Assembly: GCA_944383825.1 (NCBI GenBank)
Contig: CALWRA010000009.1
Location: forward strand, 1-64,000
DNA length: 64,000 nucleotides
From: an uncultured Acetatifactor sp.
Lineage (GTDB): Bacteria; Bacillota; Clostridia; Lachnospirales; Lachnospiraceae
Direction: 5' to 3'
The translations under genes and the position numbers were made by a program. This document shows positions 18,849 to 27,287 of the stretch, piece by piece. Positions within the stretch are counted from its first letter, which is position 1; each line of letters begins with the position of its first letter. Below the pieces are notes generated by a model. That model was not told the DNA's origin. It did not search any database and was given only the letters and a program-made list of their open reading frames with translations.

Positions 18849-19709
18849 CTACTTACCTGCCTTACCTTCAGAGCCTGCAAGCAGTATGATTTTCCGTACA
18901 TCCTCCTGAAGCTTTTCGTTTGCATATTGGGACAGCTTCCAAGAGTGTCCTTGATGGTCCAGTGTCTTCAGAGCTTCCTCATAGTGCGCCACATATTTAT
19001 AACGTATCTCCGTGCCGAAATTTATCTTAGCTACGCCAAGTCTTATGGCCTCCTTTATGACCTCATCCTTCATGCCTGTACAGCCGTGCAAAACCAGAGG
19101 AACATCGGTAAAACTTCTCACAGCCTCCAAAATCTCCAGATGAATATCCGGCTCACCTCTGTAATATCCATGGGCATTTCCAATGCCAATGGCCAGAGAA
19201 TCCGGACAGCACATTTTCAAAAACTGCTTTACCTCATTGGGGTCCACAATGTTCTTATTTTCCATTACTTCACCTGCATCATCCAGTCTGAGCAGCTCGC
19301 CGATCTCAGCCTCCACAGGCACCCCAAAGCATTTTGCCACCTTTATAACCTCGTTGGTCATTGCTGCATTTTCCTCAATAGGTTTAGTGGAGCCGTCAAT
19401 CATCAGAGAAGTAAAGCCCAGCTTCAGCGAATCCATACAAATCTCAAAGCAATCTCCGTGATCCAAATGAATCGCCACCGGTACGGATACCTTGGCTGCG
19501 CACCATTTTGCCACATTCACAAACCAGTCATTGCCGGAATAAGCTCCGGTGCTCACATAATGGGCCAGAATAATGGGGGAATGTAGCTCTTCAGCTGCTC
19601 TACATATGGCCCAGATAATATCATAGTTCCCTCCCTGCGTATTGATAGCCGGAACTGCATAGCTGTTTTCCGATGCATGAATCAGCATCTGCTTGCTTGT
19701 TGTCAACAT
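18849..19709 (-). CDS. Class II ketose-bisphosphate aldolase (tagatose or fructose)
   Basis: A 286-residue zinc-dependent aldolase. It has the zinc-site motif HLDHGD, LHGCTGM and the INFGTEIRYKY phosphate-binding segment of the GatY/KbaY/Fba family. It cleaves ketose 1,6-bisphosphate to dihydroxyacetone phosphate and glyceraldehyde 3-phosphate. Position between the AgaS-like gene and a sugar permease favours tagatose 1,6-bisphosphate, but family members accept either epimer. AGGAGG precedes the ATG. Confidence 0.88.
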   Translation of the reverse strand: MLTTSKQMLIHASENSYAVPAINTQGGNYDIIWAICRAAEELHSPIILAHYVSTGAYSGNDWFVNVAKWCAAKVSVPVAIHLDHGDCFEICMDSLKLGFTSLMIDGSTKPIEENAAMTNEVIKVAKCFGVPVEAEIGELLRLDDAGEVMENKNIVDPNEVKQFLKMCCPDSLAIGIGNAHGYYRGEPDIHLEILEAVRSFTDVPLVLHGCTGMKDEVIKEAIRLGVAKINFGTEIRYKYVAHYEEALKTLDHQGHSWKLSQYANEKLQEDVRKIILLAGSEGKAGK

Positions 19710-19720
19710 ATTGATTCCTC

Positions 19721-20566
19721 CTAACCTTTTACTGCTCCTGCTACCAGGCCTTTGATCATATATTTCTGAAAGAAAAAGAATATAAGCATAATAGGCAGTA
19801 TTCCCACTACAGAAATGGTATTTACCTTTGACCAGTCATAGGACAGTTCACCCAGATAGCGCAGCGCCACTCCGGCGGACAACGTTCTCAGGCTGTCATT
19901 CTGAATCAGCGTAACTGCATGAAGATAATCGTCCCAGGTCATTAAAAACGCGTAAATCCCCACTGCCACCATTCCCGATTTTACCAGCGGCATAATAATA
20001 CGCAGCAATGTCTGAATTCTTCCGGCTCCATCCACAATGGCCGCCTCCTCCAATTCTCTGGGAATTCCATCGAAGAAGCTGGCCATCAGAGTGATCGTAA
20101 AGGGCAGCATTGCCGCTGTCAGCGCGAGAATCAGTCCTGCCCGTGTATTGATCAGATGAATCTTCCCCAACAGATCATACAGAGAAATCATTCTGCTGAT
20201 GATAGGGAACATCTGGGCTGACAGAAAGGCCGCCACAATCCATCTGTTCCATGCAATCTTAAAGCGTGACAAGGCGTATCCCGACATGATTGCCAGCACC
20301 AGAGTGATCACCGCTGTGGATCCCGCCACTATAAAATTATTGATATAATAAGTAAAAAAGAAATTGTCAACGGTAAACAGGGACACATAACTGCTCGCCG
20401 TAGGTGCTTCCGGTATCATCGTGGGCGGAAATCGATAAGCTTCCATATTGGTTTTAAAGGATGTGATCAAAACCCAATACAGAGGAAAAAGCAAAAATAA
20501 CAGAATAACCAACAGAATCGCATATTTCAGCATGCCTACAAGAATTCTCTTGTATTTGGCCTTCAT
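19721..20566 (-). CDS. Sugar ABC transporter permease, MalG type
   Basis: A 281-residue CUT1 permease with six membrane segments. The EAA loop ELEEAAIVDGAGRIQTLL and the C-terminal KYMIKGLVAGAVKG are typical of MalG-type proteins. It is third in the operon, after the binding protein and MalF-type permease, and 13 bases downstream of the latter. As with the other transporter in the window, the ATPase gene is absent. Confidence 0.9.
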   Translation of the reverse strand: MKAKYKRILVGMLKYAILLVILLFLLFPLYWVLITSFKTNMEAYRFPPTMIPEAPTASSYVSLFTVDNFFFTYYINNFIVAGSTAVITLVLAIMSGYALSRFKIAWNRWIVAAFLSAQMFPIISRMISLYDLLGKIHLINTRAGLILALTAAMLPFTITLMASFFDGIPRELEEAAIVDGAGRIQTLLRIIMPLVKSGMVAVGIYAFLMTWDDYLHAVTLIQNDSLRTLSAGVALRYLGELSYDWSKVNTISVVGILPIMLIFFFFQKYMIKGLVAGAVKG

Positions 20567-20579
20567 GGGCGCACCTCCT

Positions 20580-21509
20580 TTAGTTCATATCAACATTCCG
20601 GAAAATACGGTTGTAGACAAAAATCACCACAATCATTAAAAGCATCCATATTGTCGTAACGGCTGCTCCAGAGCCGAAATTATTGGAAACAAACGCCTCT
20701 CTGTAGCTGAGAATTGCCAAGGTAGTGGTGGAATTGTCAGGTCCGCCTCCGGTCATTGTCCAAAACAGGGGAAACTGCTTAAAGTTTTCAATAATCGACA
20801 TGGAAACGGTGATCTTAATTACACTCATTATGCTGGGAATGGTTATGGAGAAAAATTTCCTGACACTGCCTGCCCCATCAATGGTGGCCGCCTCCAAAAG
20901 GTCTTCCGAAACATTCGTAAGACCGGATACCAGAAGCAGAGTCGTAAGCGGAATCTGCTTCCACAGAGCTGCAATGGCAATGCCAAGCATAGCCGTCTGA
21001 GGATTATTCAATATGGCAAAATCTGTAACGCTTCCCCCTGTAAAAATCTGTATCAGATATTTCAGCAGTCCGTACTGAGGCTGGTACAGCCACATCCAAA
21101 TCAGGCCGGAAATAATTGTGGGGACAACCCACGGCGCCATCATAATGCTTCTTACGAACCTGGCGAATTTTATGTTGGAGTTCAGAATCAGCGCCAGCGC
21201 CATACCCAGAAGAAACTGAACAACCACGACTCCCACAACAAATGCAAGGGTGTTTACTATGGACATACCAAGTCTTCCATTGCGAAACAATCTTATGTAA
21301 TTGTCAAAATTATTCCATTCTCCCGGCGTACCGGAAATAATATTTCTCACTTCATAGTCAAGAAAGCTTTTTACAACCGAATCCACAACAGGAATTAATA
21401 TAAAAACAACCGTTATCAGAACGGACGGGAGCAATAATGCTCCCGCAAAAATCCGATCATTCCGCTGCCGGGCGGTCATTTGGATCTTCATAAATCCTTT
21501 CTTTTCCAT
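20580..21509 (-). CDS. Sugar ABC transporter permease, MalF type
   Basis: A 309-residue CUT1 permease with an N-terminal membrane anchor (AGALLLPSVLITVVFILIP), FLDYEVRN and the EAA loop DLLEAATIDGAGSVRKFF. It forms the membrane channel together with the MalG-type partner. It lies between the binding protein and MalG-type genes of the LacI-controlled operon. Confidence 0.9.
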   Translation of the reverse strand: MEKKGFMKIQMTARQRNDRIFAGALLLPSVLITVVFILIPVVDSVVKSFLDYEVRNIISGTPGEWNNFDNYIRLFRNGRLGMSIVNTLAFVVGVVVVQFLLGMALALILNSNIKFARFVRSIMMAPWVVPTIISGLIWMWLYQPQYGLLKYLIQIFTGGSVTDFAILNNPQTAMLGIAIAALWKQIPLTTLLLVSGLTNVSEDLLEAATIDGAGSVRKFFSITIPSIMSVIKITVSMSIIENFKQFPLFWTMTGGGPDNSTTTLAILSYREAFVSNNFGSGAAVTTIWMLLMIVVIFVYNRIFRNVDMN

Positions 21510-21555
21510 AAGGCTCCAGCTCCTTCTTATTATGGTGTGTCAGGATGTCTAAGGC

Positions 21556-22911
21556 TTATTCAAGAATTCCCCTGGCAGCCGTTTCAAAATCGGCTATTGC
21601 CGTATCTACGTCCGTCCCGCTAACAGTCACAGCCTGAGCCAGAGTACAAAGCTCCAGATTCAGATCTGACAAAGCAGGGACAAAGGTGACCGTCTTTAAA
21701 TTGCTCACAGAGTCCGCCGCCCCCGCCAGAATGGGAGAATCGGCTATTACCTCCAGATCCGCCATGGACTGTCTTGCAGGATAAGCCGGGCTAACGGTTT
21801 CAAAGTATTCTGTAAGCATTTCCTCCGACATTATGAAATCCACCAGCTTTGCAACCGCCGCTTTTTGCGCATCTCCGTTGTCCACTACCATCAAAGTTCC
21901 CGCCTGAAGCACGGATTCGCCTGTGCCGTCTCCTCCCTTTAAGGGAGCCGCGGAAGCAATAAAGCTCTCCGCATCAGGATTGATGGAGCTGATTCCGTTA
22001 TACCCCCAGGACTGATCGTAATACATTGCGAGCTGTCCCAAAGCAAAAAGATTACGCAGATCCTTCAGCTTGCTGTTCTGGGGATTGTATCCGTTGTCGT
22101 CAAGGGTTTTCCACATCTCCACCGCATCTCTGAAGCCCTGATCAATCGCCAGGTTTCCTTCTTCGTCCAGTACAGTTCCGCCGAAATTATATACAGAAGA
22201 GGTAAGACACGCGCCGGAAACAGCAACAGAAGCCGTTGTCAGTCCAAAAGGATACACCTGATTGCCATCCTCTGTGGTAAGAGCCGCCAGCTTAGGAGCA
22301 ATCTCCAGCATCTCATCATAGGTTGTGGGAGGCGAATTGGGGTCAAGTCCCGCCTGCTCAAAAAGATCCTTGTTGTAATACATCAGGAAGGGCGATATAT
22401 ACATGGGAACTCCATAGGCAACTCCATCCATGGAGCAGGCCTCAAGGATATTCGGATAAATATCAGCCACCAGTTCCTGACTTAAAACATTCTCAACGGG
22501 TGCAGCCAGACCCGCGTCCACCAGAGTGGGAATCCAGTCATTTTCACCAAAAATCACATCCACCTTATCACCGCCGCCTGCCATATTGATGATGGTATTC
22601 ACAATTTCTCCATAAGGCGCTGTAACCAGTTCAACCGTAATGTTGGGATTCTCTTCATGGAATTTTTCAAGAAGGCCATTCCAATATACGTCATAGCCGG
22701 CCTCCAGAACTGCGTAATTTGCAAATTTGATGGTAACAGGCTCCGTAATTTCCGCATCGACGGCCGAATTACCGCCTGTCTCAGCGGACGCGCCACCGCT
22801 TTCTCCGCCCCCCGTATCCGCAGCCGTGCCGGACTGTCCTCCGCCTCCGGAGCAAGCTGTCAGAAAAGCCATGGTAAGCGCCATAGTTAATGCCAATACT
22901 CTCTTTTTCAT
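21556..22911 (-). CDS. Sugar-binding lipoprotein of ABC transporter
   Basis: The 451-residue protein begins with a basic start, a hydrophobic core and the lipobox LTACSGGGG, so it is exported and lipid-anchored. A glycine/serine/alanine-rich linker precedes a family 1 solute-binding domain (WNGLLEKFHEENPNITVELV). It is the first gene of the operon binding protein-permease-permease-aldolase-SIS-sulfatase. A LacI operator lies 60 bases upstream. Association with a sulfatase and tagatose-pathway enzymes suggests an amino-sugar or sulfated mucin-type ligand; this is inference. Confidence 0.9.
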   Translation of the reverse strand: MKKRVLALTMALTMAFLTACSGGGGQSGTAADTGGGESGGASAETGGNSAVDAEITEPVTIKFANYAVLEAGYDVYWNGLLEKFHEENPNITVELVTAPYGEIVNTIINMAGGGDKVDVIFGENDWIPTLVDAGLAAPVENVLSQELVADIYPNILEACSMDGVAYGVPMYISPFLMYYNKDLFEQAGLDPNSPPTTYDEMLEIAPKLAALTTEDGNQVYPFGLTTASVAVSGACLTSSVYNFGGTVLDEEGNLAIDQGFRDAVEMWKTLDDNGYNPQNSKLKDLRNLFALGQLAMYYDQSWGYNGISSINPDAESFIASAAPLKGGDGTGESVLQAGTLMVVDNGDAQKAAVAKLVDFIMSEEMLTEYFETVSPAYPARQSMADLEVIADSPILAGAADSVSNLKTVTFVPALSDLNLELCTLAQAVTVSGTDVDTAIADFETAARGILE

Positions 22912-22970
22912 AAGATAATCCTTCCTTTCTTAAAATTAAAACCATACCTGTGTCGCCTTTTTTGTTTTAT

Positions 22971-22986
22971 ATACACTCGTATGTAT
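22971..22986 (-). promoter_or_regulatory. LacI-type operator 1 (binding-protein operon)
   Basis: ATACACTCGTATGTAT is an imperfect palindrome centred on CG, the hallmark of LacI-family sites. On the minus strand it overlaps a TTGTCA...TATATA promoter-like region. The same sequence recurs before the lacI-type gene. Confidence 0.75.
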
Positions 22987-23020
22987 ATTGACAAAACAAA
23001 TGAGGTCCCTTTGAGACTTT

Positions 23021-24031
23021 TCACTCTGTACTTTCCCTTTCTATCAGAGTAATATCAAAGTCCACATCCTCGGGTTGTGTTCCGTTTATCATTTGGTTCA
23101 GCATATTGATGGCTGCCGCTGCAATCTCCTCCTGTTTCAGACGGATTGTGGAAAGCTTTGGAGAATAAAGGCGACTGATGCTGGAATCGTCGAAACCGAT
23201 TACCCGTATATCCTCCGGAATCCGCCAGCCCAGCTCCTGAACCGCAGACATGGCAACACAGGCAAGCATATCGTTCCTTCCAAAAATGCCATCCGCGCCC
23301 TCTCCCTGGCTGATGAGAAGCTTTATAGCTTCCTTCAGCTCCTCCTGGGTGCTGCAGCCCTTTACAATGCTCTGTTCATCCACCCCAAACCCATTTTCCT
23401 TCATTTCATCAATAAACCCGCTAAATCTCAGGTCGTCAGGAGTGCTGAAATGCCCTCTTGAACTGATTCGGTCCACATAAATGATATTTCTGCAACCCTT
23501 TTGAATCAAATGGCGGACTGCCGCCCGGGCTCCCACATACAACCCCGCTCCCAGAATCGCAACATTGCCCGAGGATCTCTGATGACGGACTCTGCGGAAC
23601 ACTACCACAGGGATGCCAGCCTGAGCAAAGCGTTTCACGTACTCTTCCGGAAACGTAGCCGAGCTTACTATAATCCCATCATACTGCCTGCTAATTACCT
23701 GAGCCACAAATTCCGGTGTATTCCGGTTGGCGCACAAAGAAATCAGATAACCCGAGTCATACGCATATTTATCCATTGCGCTTACAATATTACTGAAGTA
23801 TTCATTGGTAATGTTATCAGCAATGAAAAGAATCTGATTGCTCTGCTTACCCTTCAGGGCCCTGGCAATATTATTGGGACGATAGTTTAGCGTTCTGATG
23901 GCCTCTTCCACACGCTTTCGCTTATCCTGAGCCACATACCTGTTGTTATTGATTACATAAGACACCACGGTCTCGCTAACCTGAGCCAGTCTGGCTACAT
24001 CAGCCCTGGTCACCCGTTCTCCCATTCTCAT
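23021..24031 (-). CDS. LacI-family transcriptional repressor
   Basis: The 336-residue protein starts MRMGERVTRADVARLAQVSE, a typical LacI helix-turn-helix (TRADVARLAQVSETVVSYVI). A hinge helix (YRPNNIARALKG) and a periplasmic-binding-protein-like effector domain follow. The ATG at 24031 is chosen because GAGG lies seven bases upstream and the HTH then begins at the usual position. It has its own promoter and an operator overlapping its start region, so it is likely autoregulated. Matching operators before the binding-protein operon and the isomerase gene define its regulon. The effector is probably a sugar phosphate or fucose-related compound, not determinable here. Confidence 0.93.
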   Translation of the reverse strand: MRMGERVTRADVARLAQVSETVVSYVINNNRYVAQDKRKRVEEAIRTLNYRPNNIARALKGKQSNQILFIADNITNEYFSNIVSAMDKYAYDSGYLISLCANRNTPEFVAQVISRQYDGIIVSSATFPEEYVKRFAQAGIPVVVFRRVRHQRSSGNVAILGAGLYVGARAAVRHLIQKGCRNIIYVDRISSRGHFSTPDDLRFSGFIDEMKENGFGVDEQSIVKGCSTQEELKEAIKLLISQGEGADGIFGRNDMLACVAMSAVQELGWRIPEDIRVIGFDDSSISRLYSPKLSTIRLKQEEIAAAAINMLNQMINGTQPEDVDFDITLIERESTE

Positions 24032-24048
24032 CGCAATTCCTCTTCTAT

Positions 24049-24064
24049 ATACACTCGTATGTAC
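24049..24064 (-). promoter_or_regulatory. LacI-type operator 2 (autoregulatory)
   Basis: ATACACTCGTATGTAC matches operator 1 at 15 of 16 bases. It lies just downstream of the lacI-type gene's -10 box, where bound repressor would block transcription. Confidence 0.75.
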
Positions 24065-24071
24065 TATACAA

Positions 24072-24100
24072 ATAGTATAATATAATTGGAAATCTGTCAA
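24072..24100 (-). promoter_or_regulatory. Promoter of the lacI-type gene
   Basis: On the minus strand TTGACA and TACTAT are separated by 17 bases, with the operator immediately downstream. Confidence 0.8.
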
Positions 24101-24135
24101 TAATTATTAGGCATCTTTTAAGTTGTTTTAACTTC

Positions 24136-25491
24136 TTAGAGTTCAATCACAGTGATATTCAGCAGGCTGCATATCTCTCTGAGCTGCTCAGCAACATCAG
24201 CCCATACCAGGCTGTAATGATGAGGAATCCCCTCTTCAATAATGCGTTCCACGATCTCCCTCACCGGACGCTCAACCTTCACGTTCGCCATAATGCCCCT
24301 GGTATATCTGTCCACATCCACAGCCTCGCCTCGCATCAAAAACAGCTTATATTCCCCGTCGATATTGCAAAATCTTGAAATTGTCACCTGTCCGGGTTTT
24401 AAAGCTCCCCAAAATGCAGTTCCCTGGCCAGCCAGAGGATGGTTGCGTATCACCAGATCGTATCTGGGGTTTGCGAGAGAGGGCGCTGCATTTCCGCAAT
24501 GCCAGAAAGTCATTACATTTTTGTCCTCATCAATGTTAATCATATCCGTGATGAATGTGGGAAGTCCTGTAAGGTAATGCTGGGCAATTTGAGCCAGCTC
24601 CGCATCCACGTCCCCTTCACAGCCAATGCAGACTCCCTCATCCGCCAATCGCCCCAGCACAGCGCAGGGAGTAGTGTGAAGGCTTCCCATCTCCGGCCAG
24701 CATTTTATGGTGGCAAAGTCATAGCCTTGATTCTTCATCACTTCCTTCAGAGCAAGATATAGCCTGGAATGGTTCTCCAAATGTCCCTCCGGCAGCGTAT
24801 CCATGTTATAGGCCTCTTCCATACTCCGCATGTCCGCTTCCCATTCCTCCCTCGGTAAAGCTTCCATGGTATCAAATATCACCTTCAAATCGGTCTCTTC
24901 CATCTTTATCCCAAATGTACGCCTGATCAGCCCCTCATCAAAAGCACAATTATAAAATGCAGTGGGCCTGTATCCCAAAAGCCCGAGATTCGTATGCCGC
25001 ATTGCTTTGACCGTATGGTAAGCCATAATCAATGATTTGATTTTTGCTGCAGCTCTCTCGTCCTCTCTGCTCCCATATACGGCATGGTATTTCGCTCCAA
25101 GCCTGTGAAGCGCCGCCGCATTCATGGTCATGGAACACAGAGCATTGGCGTAAAGTCTCTCATTCTTCTCAAAGGGAAGCTCATAAGGAGCCCATAAAAT
25201 AATGGGTACCTTCAGCATCTCTGTCAGATAGGCTGCCGCATCATCCCCCGTGAAAGCGCCGTATACCATGACGAGTACATCCACTGAGGCCTTCTTAAAT
25301 TCTTCGACGATTGTCTCCAGGGTTTCTCTGTTGCATCCGATACAGCCGGCTCTTACTACCTTGACCTGGGGTAGATTTTCCGAAAGCCAGCGGCCATACT
25401 CCTCATCCCTCTGTTCCGGAAGCTCTCTGGGCCAGCGGCCGGAATAAGTGGTTACAAACCCCAAGCGCAGTTTTTTCTGTTCCTGATTCAT
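24136..25491 (-). CDS. L-fucose/L-arabinose isomerase family protein
   Basis: The 451-residue protein begins LRLGFVTTYSGRWPRE and contains GLLGYRPTAFYNCAFDE and CWPEMGSLHTTPCAVLGRLADEG segments (quoted in part), as in the FucI/AraA isomerase superfamily. Its C-terminal half carries CEGDVDAEL, corresponding to the metal-binding region. True FucI enzymes are near 590 residues, so this shorter form belongs to a divergent branch whose substrate is not established. It sits between two LacI-controlled promoters and shares the operator, so it is expressed with the sugar transporter. Fucose released by the GH29 enzyme is a plausible substrate, but no fuculokinase or aldolase is present. Confidence 0.8.
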   Translation of the reverse strand: MNQEQKKLRLGFVTTYSGRWPRELPEQRDEEYGRWLSENLPQVKVVRAGCIGCNRETLETIVEEFKKASVDVLVMVYGAFTGDDAAAYLTEMLKVPIILWAPYELPFEKNERLYANALCSMTMNAAALHRLGAKYHAVYGSREDERAAAKIKSLIMAYHTVKAMRHTNLGLLGYRPTAFYNCAFDEGLIRRTFGIKMEETDLKVIFDTMEALPREEWEADMRSMEEAYNMDTLPEGHLENHSRLYLALKEVMKNQGYDFATIKCWPEMGSLHTTPCAVLGRLADEGVCIGCEGDVDAELAQIAQHYLTGLPTFITDMINIDEDKNVMTFWHCGNAAPSLANPRYDLVIRNHPLAGQGTAFWGALKPGQVTISRFCNIDGEYKLFLMRGEAVDVDRYTRGIMANVKVERPVREIVERIIEEGIPHHYSLVWADVAEQLREICSLLNITVIEL

Positions 25492-25533
25492 AACGCTCCT
25501 TTCTCATCCTGAATTTCGCACAAATTTTTATAT

Positions 25534-25549
25534 ATAAATACGTGTGTAT
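25534..25549 (-). promoter_or_regulatory. LacI-type operator 3 (isomerase gene)
   Basis: ATAAATACGTGTGTAT is a CG-centred imperfect palindrome sharing the ATAnAnAC half-site with operators 1 and 2. It lies just downstream of the -10 box of the isomerase promoter. Confidence 0.65.
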
Positions 25550-25556
25550 ATAGTTT

Positions 25557-25584
25557 ATATTAACATATTTTGTATTTTTGTCAA
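25557..25584 (-). promoter_or_regulatory. Promoter of the isomerase gene
   Basis: On the minus strand TTGACA and TAATAT are 16 bases apart. It lies between the PTS gene and the isomerase gene, so the latter has its own start in addition to read-through. Confidence 0.7.
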
Positions 25585-25643
25585 TATGCCTTTGGATATT
25601 TTAACACAGTAAACATACAGATCCATATCGTTATGTATTTCCG

Positions 25644-27287
25644 TCACTCCAGCACCCCCAATAAATGAAACAGAATCCCAAGCGATAATGTCAGTGCCAC
25701 GAGCCTGTTCATACTCCACTTTTTTCTTTTCATCAGATAAAACAAAGTTCCTGTATACATTGCCGGCAATATACCGGGCATCAAAGTATCCAGAAAATTC
25801 TGCAAAGAAAAAAGCATTTCCCCTTCTCTCTCAAATGTGATAGCCGCCCTCATTTCCACTCCTGTGACGCAGAGACCGGCGACAACGGAGCACCCTACCA
25901 TTCGGGCGCCGTGGGAAAGAAGCTGAGCCTTTTTCTCCATCTTCCTTGCAAGGGCTCTCCCCAGACGGAATCCCAGCGCCTCGTTTGCCAGCTTAAGTCC
26001 CAGAAGAATTCCGTTCATTCCCAGCAGAAATATAACGGGTCCCGCCATACTGCTCTTCTGTGCCAGTCCGGCACCAATGGTAGACATTACCGGAGCGATA
26101 CAGAACTGAATCAGGGAATCCCCAATACCGGCCAACGGTCCCATCATAGCCGTGCGGAGATCCCGGCTTTCTCTGGTATACATTCCCCGGTTCAGAGTAA
26201 TTAAATGAAAGCTGGTTAATATGGGCAGAAAGTTGGGATTTACGCTGCAAAAGCTCATGCTGTCCGCTATCTCTCGCTTTAAATCCTCCTCTTTGGGAAA
26301 AAGCTTCTTCAGGGCCGGAAACACGACAAAGGAATAGGACAATCCCTCATAATTCCCATAATTGTAACCATTTTGAAGAAAATAGGCCCGCATGGCCGTG
26401 GAGCGGGAAAGCTGCCTCAGCCGCTTCCAGGACATTTGCCGTACCCCCGTGGGTTTTGTCTGAGTGATACTCTCTTTTTCCGCTTTTTCCCCATCCTCCT
26501 GGATTGCGAAAACTTCTGTACCCCTTATATTTTTCTCCGCCGTTTCTTTTTCTCCCTCCCGGCGGTTAAGGGTAGCCCAGGCCAGCGCCGCTGCCAGCAG
26601 AGCAATTCCCAGTACAGGCATGTCAATATACGCCGCCGCAACATATCCAAGCATCACAAAGGGACCAGTATCCCAGCCGCACATTGCGCTTAAAATTACT
26701 GCAAATCCTACGGCAGGAAGCATTTTCCCTCCGATGCTCAGACCGCCGGTGATTCCCTCCGGTATGAGTGAAAGAAGCCGTCCCAGCCTTTGGGCCTGAG
26801 ATGCGGCGGCAAAGCCCATTCCAAAGCCCGCGGCAGCAAACATAAGCATCGTTCCGTTAGCCAGAAAACGGTAGCTGATAAACCGTCCGCCGATGACAGC
26901 TTTTCTGGCTTTCTCCGCAAGTCCGGAGGAAATAGTAAAGATACCGGTTATAAGAAACTGAATCAAAAGGGCAAAGGGAAACGAGTAAGCCAGCGCCGCC
27001 TCCGTGTCCATTCCGCTTTGCTTCATGGTAATGGCAAGCACCGTTCCCACAATTCCAGGACCCGCCGGGTTTGGGGGTACCGTTCCTCCGGAGGATACGC
27101 CGAAGCCCAGAAATGCCAGCTCCCCCACAGCTCCCATAATCAAACCTGTGTTTATATCCCCCAGTATCACCCCCACGCCTGCGGACATCACCAGACAGCG
27201 GGTCAGATAGGTACCCGTGAGCATACCCGTCATACAAAAAGCAGCCCACAGCCCTATCAATATACACTTCATCAAATCAATTTCCAT
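25644..27287 (-). CDS. Mannose-family PTS IIC-IID fusion protein
   Basis: This 547-residue membrane protein joins two normally separate subunits. Residues 1-245 resemble EIIC (GVILGDINTGLIMGAVGELAFLG, in part; VPPNPAGPG). A charged linker of about 40 residues follows. Residues 285-547 resemble EIID (NYGNYEGLSYSFVVFPALKKLF, in part; TAMMGPLAGIGDSLIQ). Mannose-family PTS permeases need cytoplasmic IIA and IIB to phosphorylate sugar, and neither is encoded nearby. The start overlaps the end of nagA by 11 bases, so it is co-translated with it. With NagA, AgaS and the aldolase the likely substrate is N-acetylgalactosamine or a related amino sugar. It could also act with IIAB from elsewhere, or as a non-PTS transporter. 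Confidence 0.85.
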   Translation of the reverse strand: MEIDLMKCILIGLWAAFCMTGMLTGTYLTRCLVMSAGVGVILGDINTGLIMGAVGELAFLGFGVSSGGTVPPNPAGPGIVGTVLAITMKQSGMDTEAALAYSFPFALLIQFLITGIFTISSGLAEKARKAVIGGRFISYRFLANGTMLMFAAAGFGMGFAAASQAQRLGRLLSLIPEGITGGLSIGGKMLPAVGFAVILSAMCGWDTGPFVMLGYVAAAYIDMPVLGIALLAAALAWATLNRREGEKETAEKNIRGTEVFAIQEDGEKAEKESITQTKPTGVRQMSWKRLRQLSRSTAMRAYFLQNGYNYGNYEGLSYSFVVFPALKKLFPKEEDLKREIADSMSFCSVNPNFLPILTSFHLITLNRGMYTRESRDLRTAMMGPLAGIGDSLIQFCIAPVMSTIGAGLAQKSSMAGPVIFLLGMNGILLGLKLANEALGFRLGRALARKMEKKAQLLSHGARMVGCSVVAGLCVTGVEMRAAITFEREGEMLFSLQNFLDTLMPGILPAMYTGTLFYLMKRKKWSMNRLVALTLSLGILFHLLGVLE

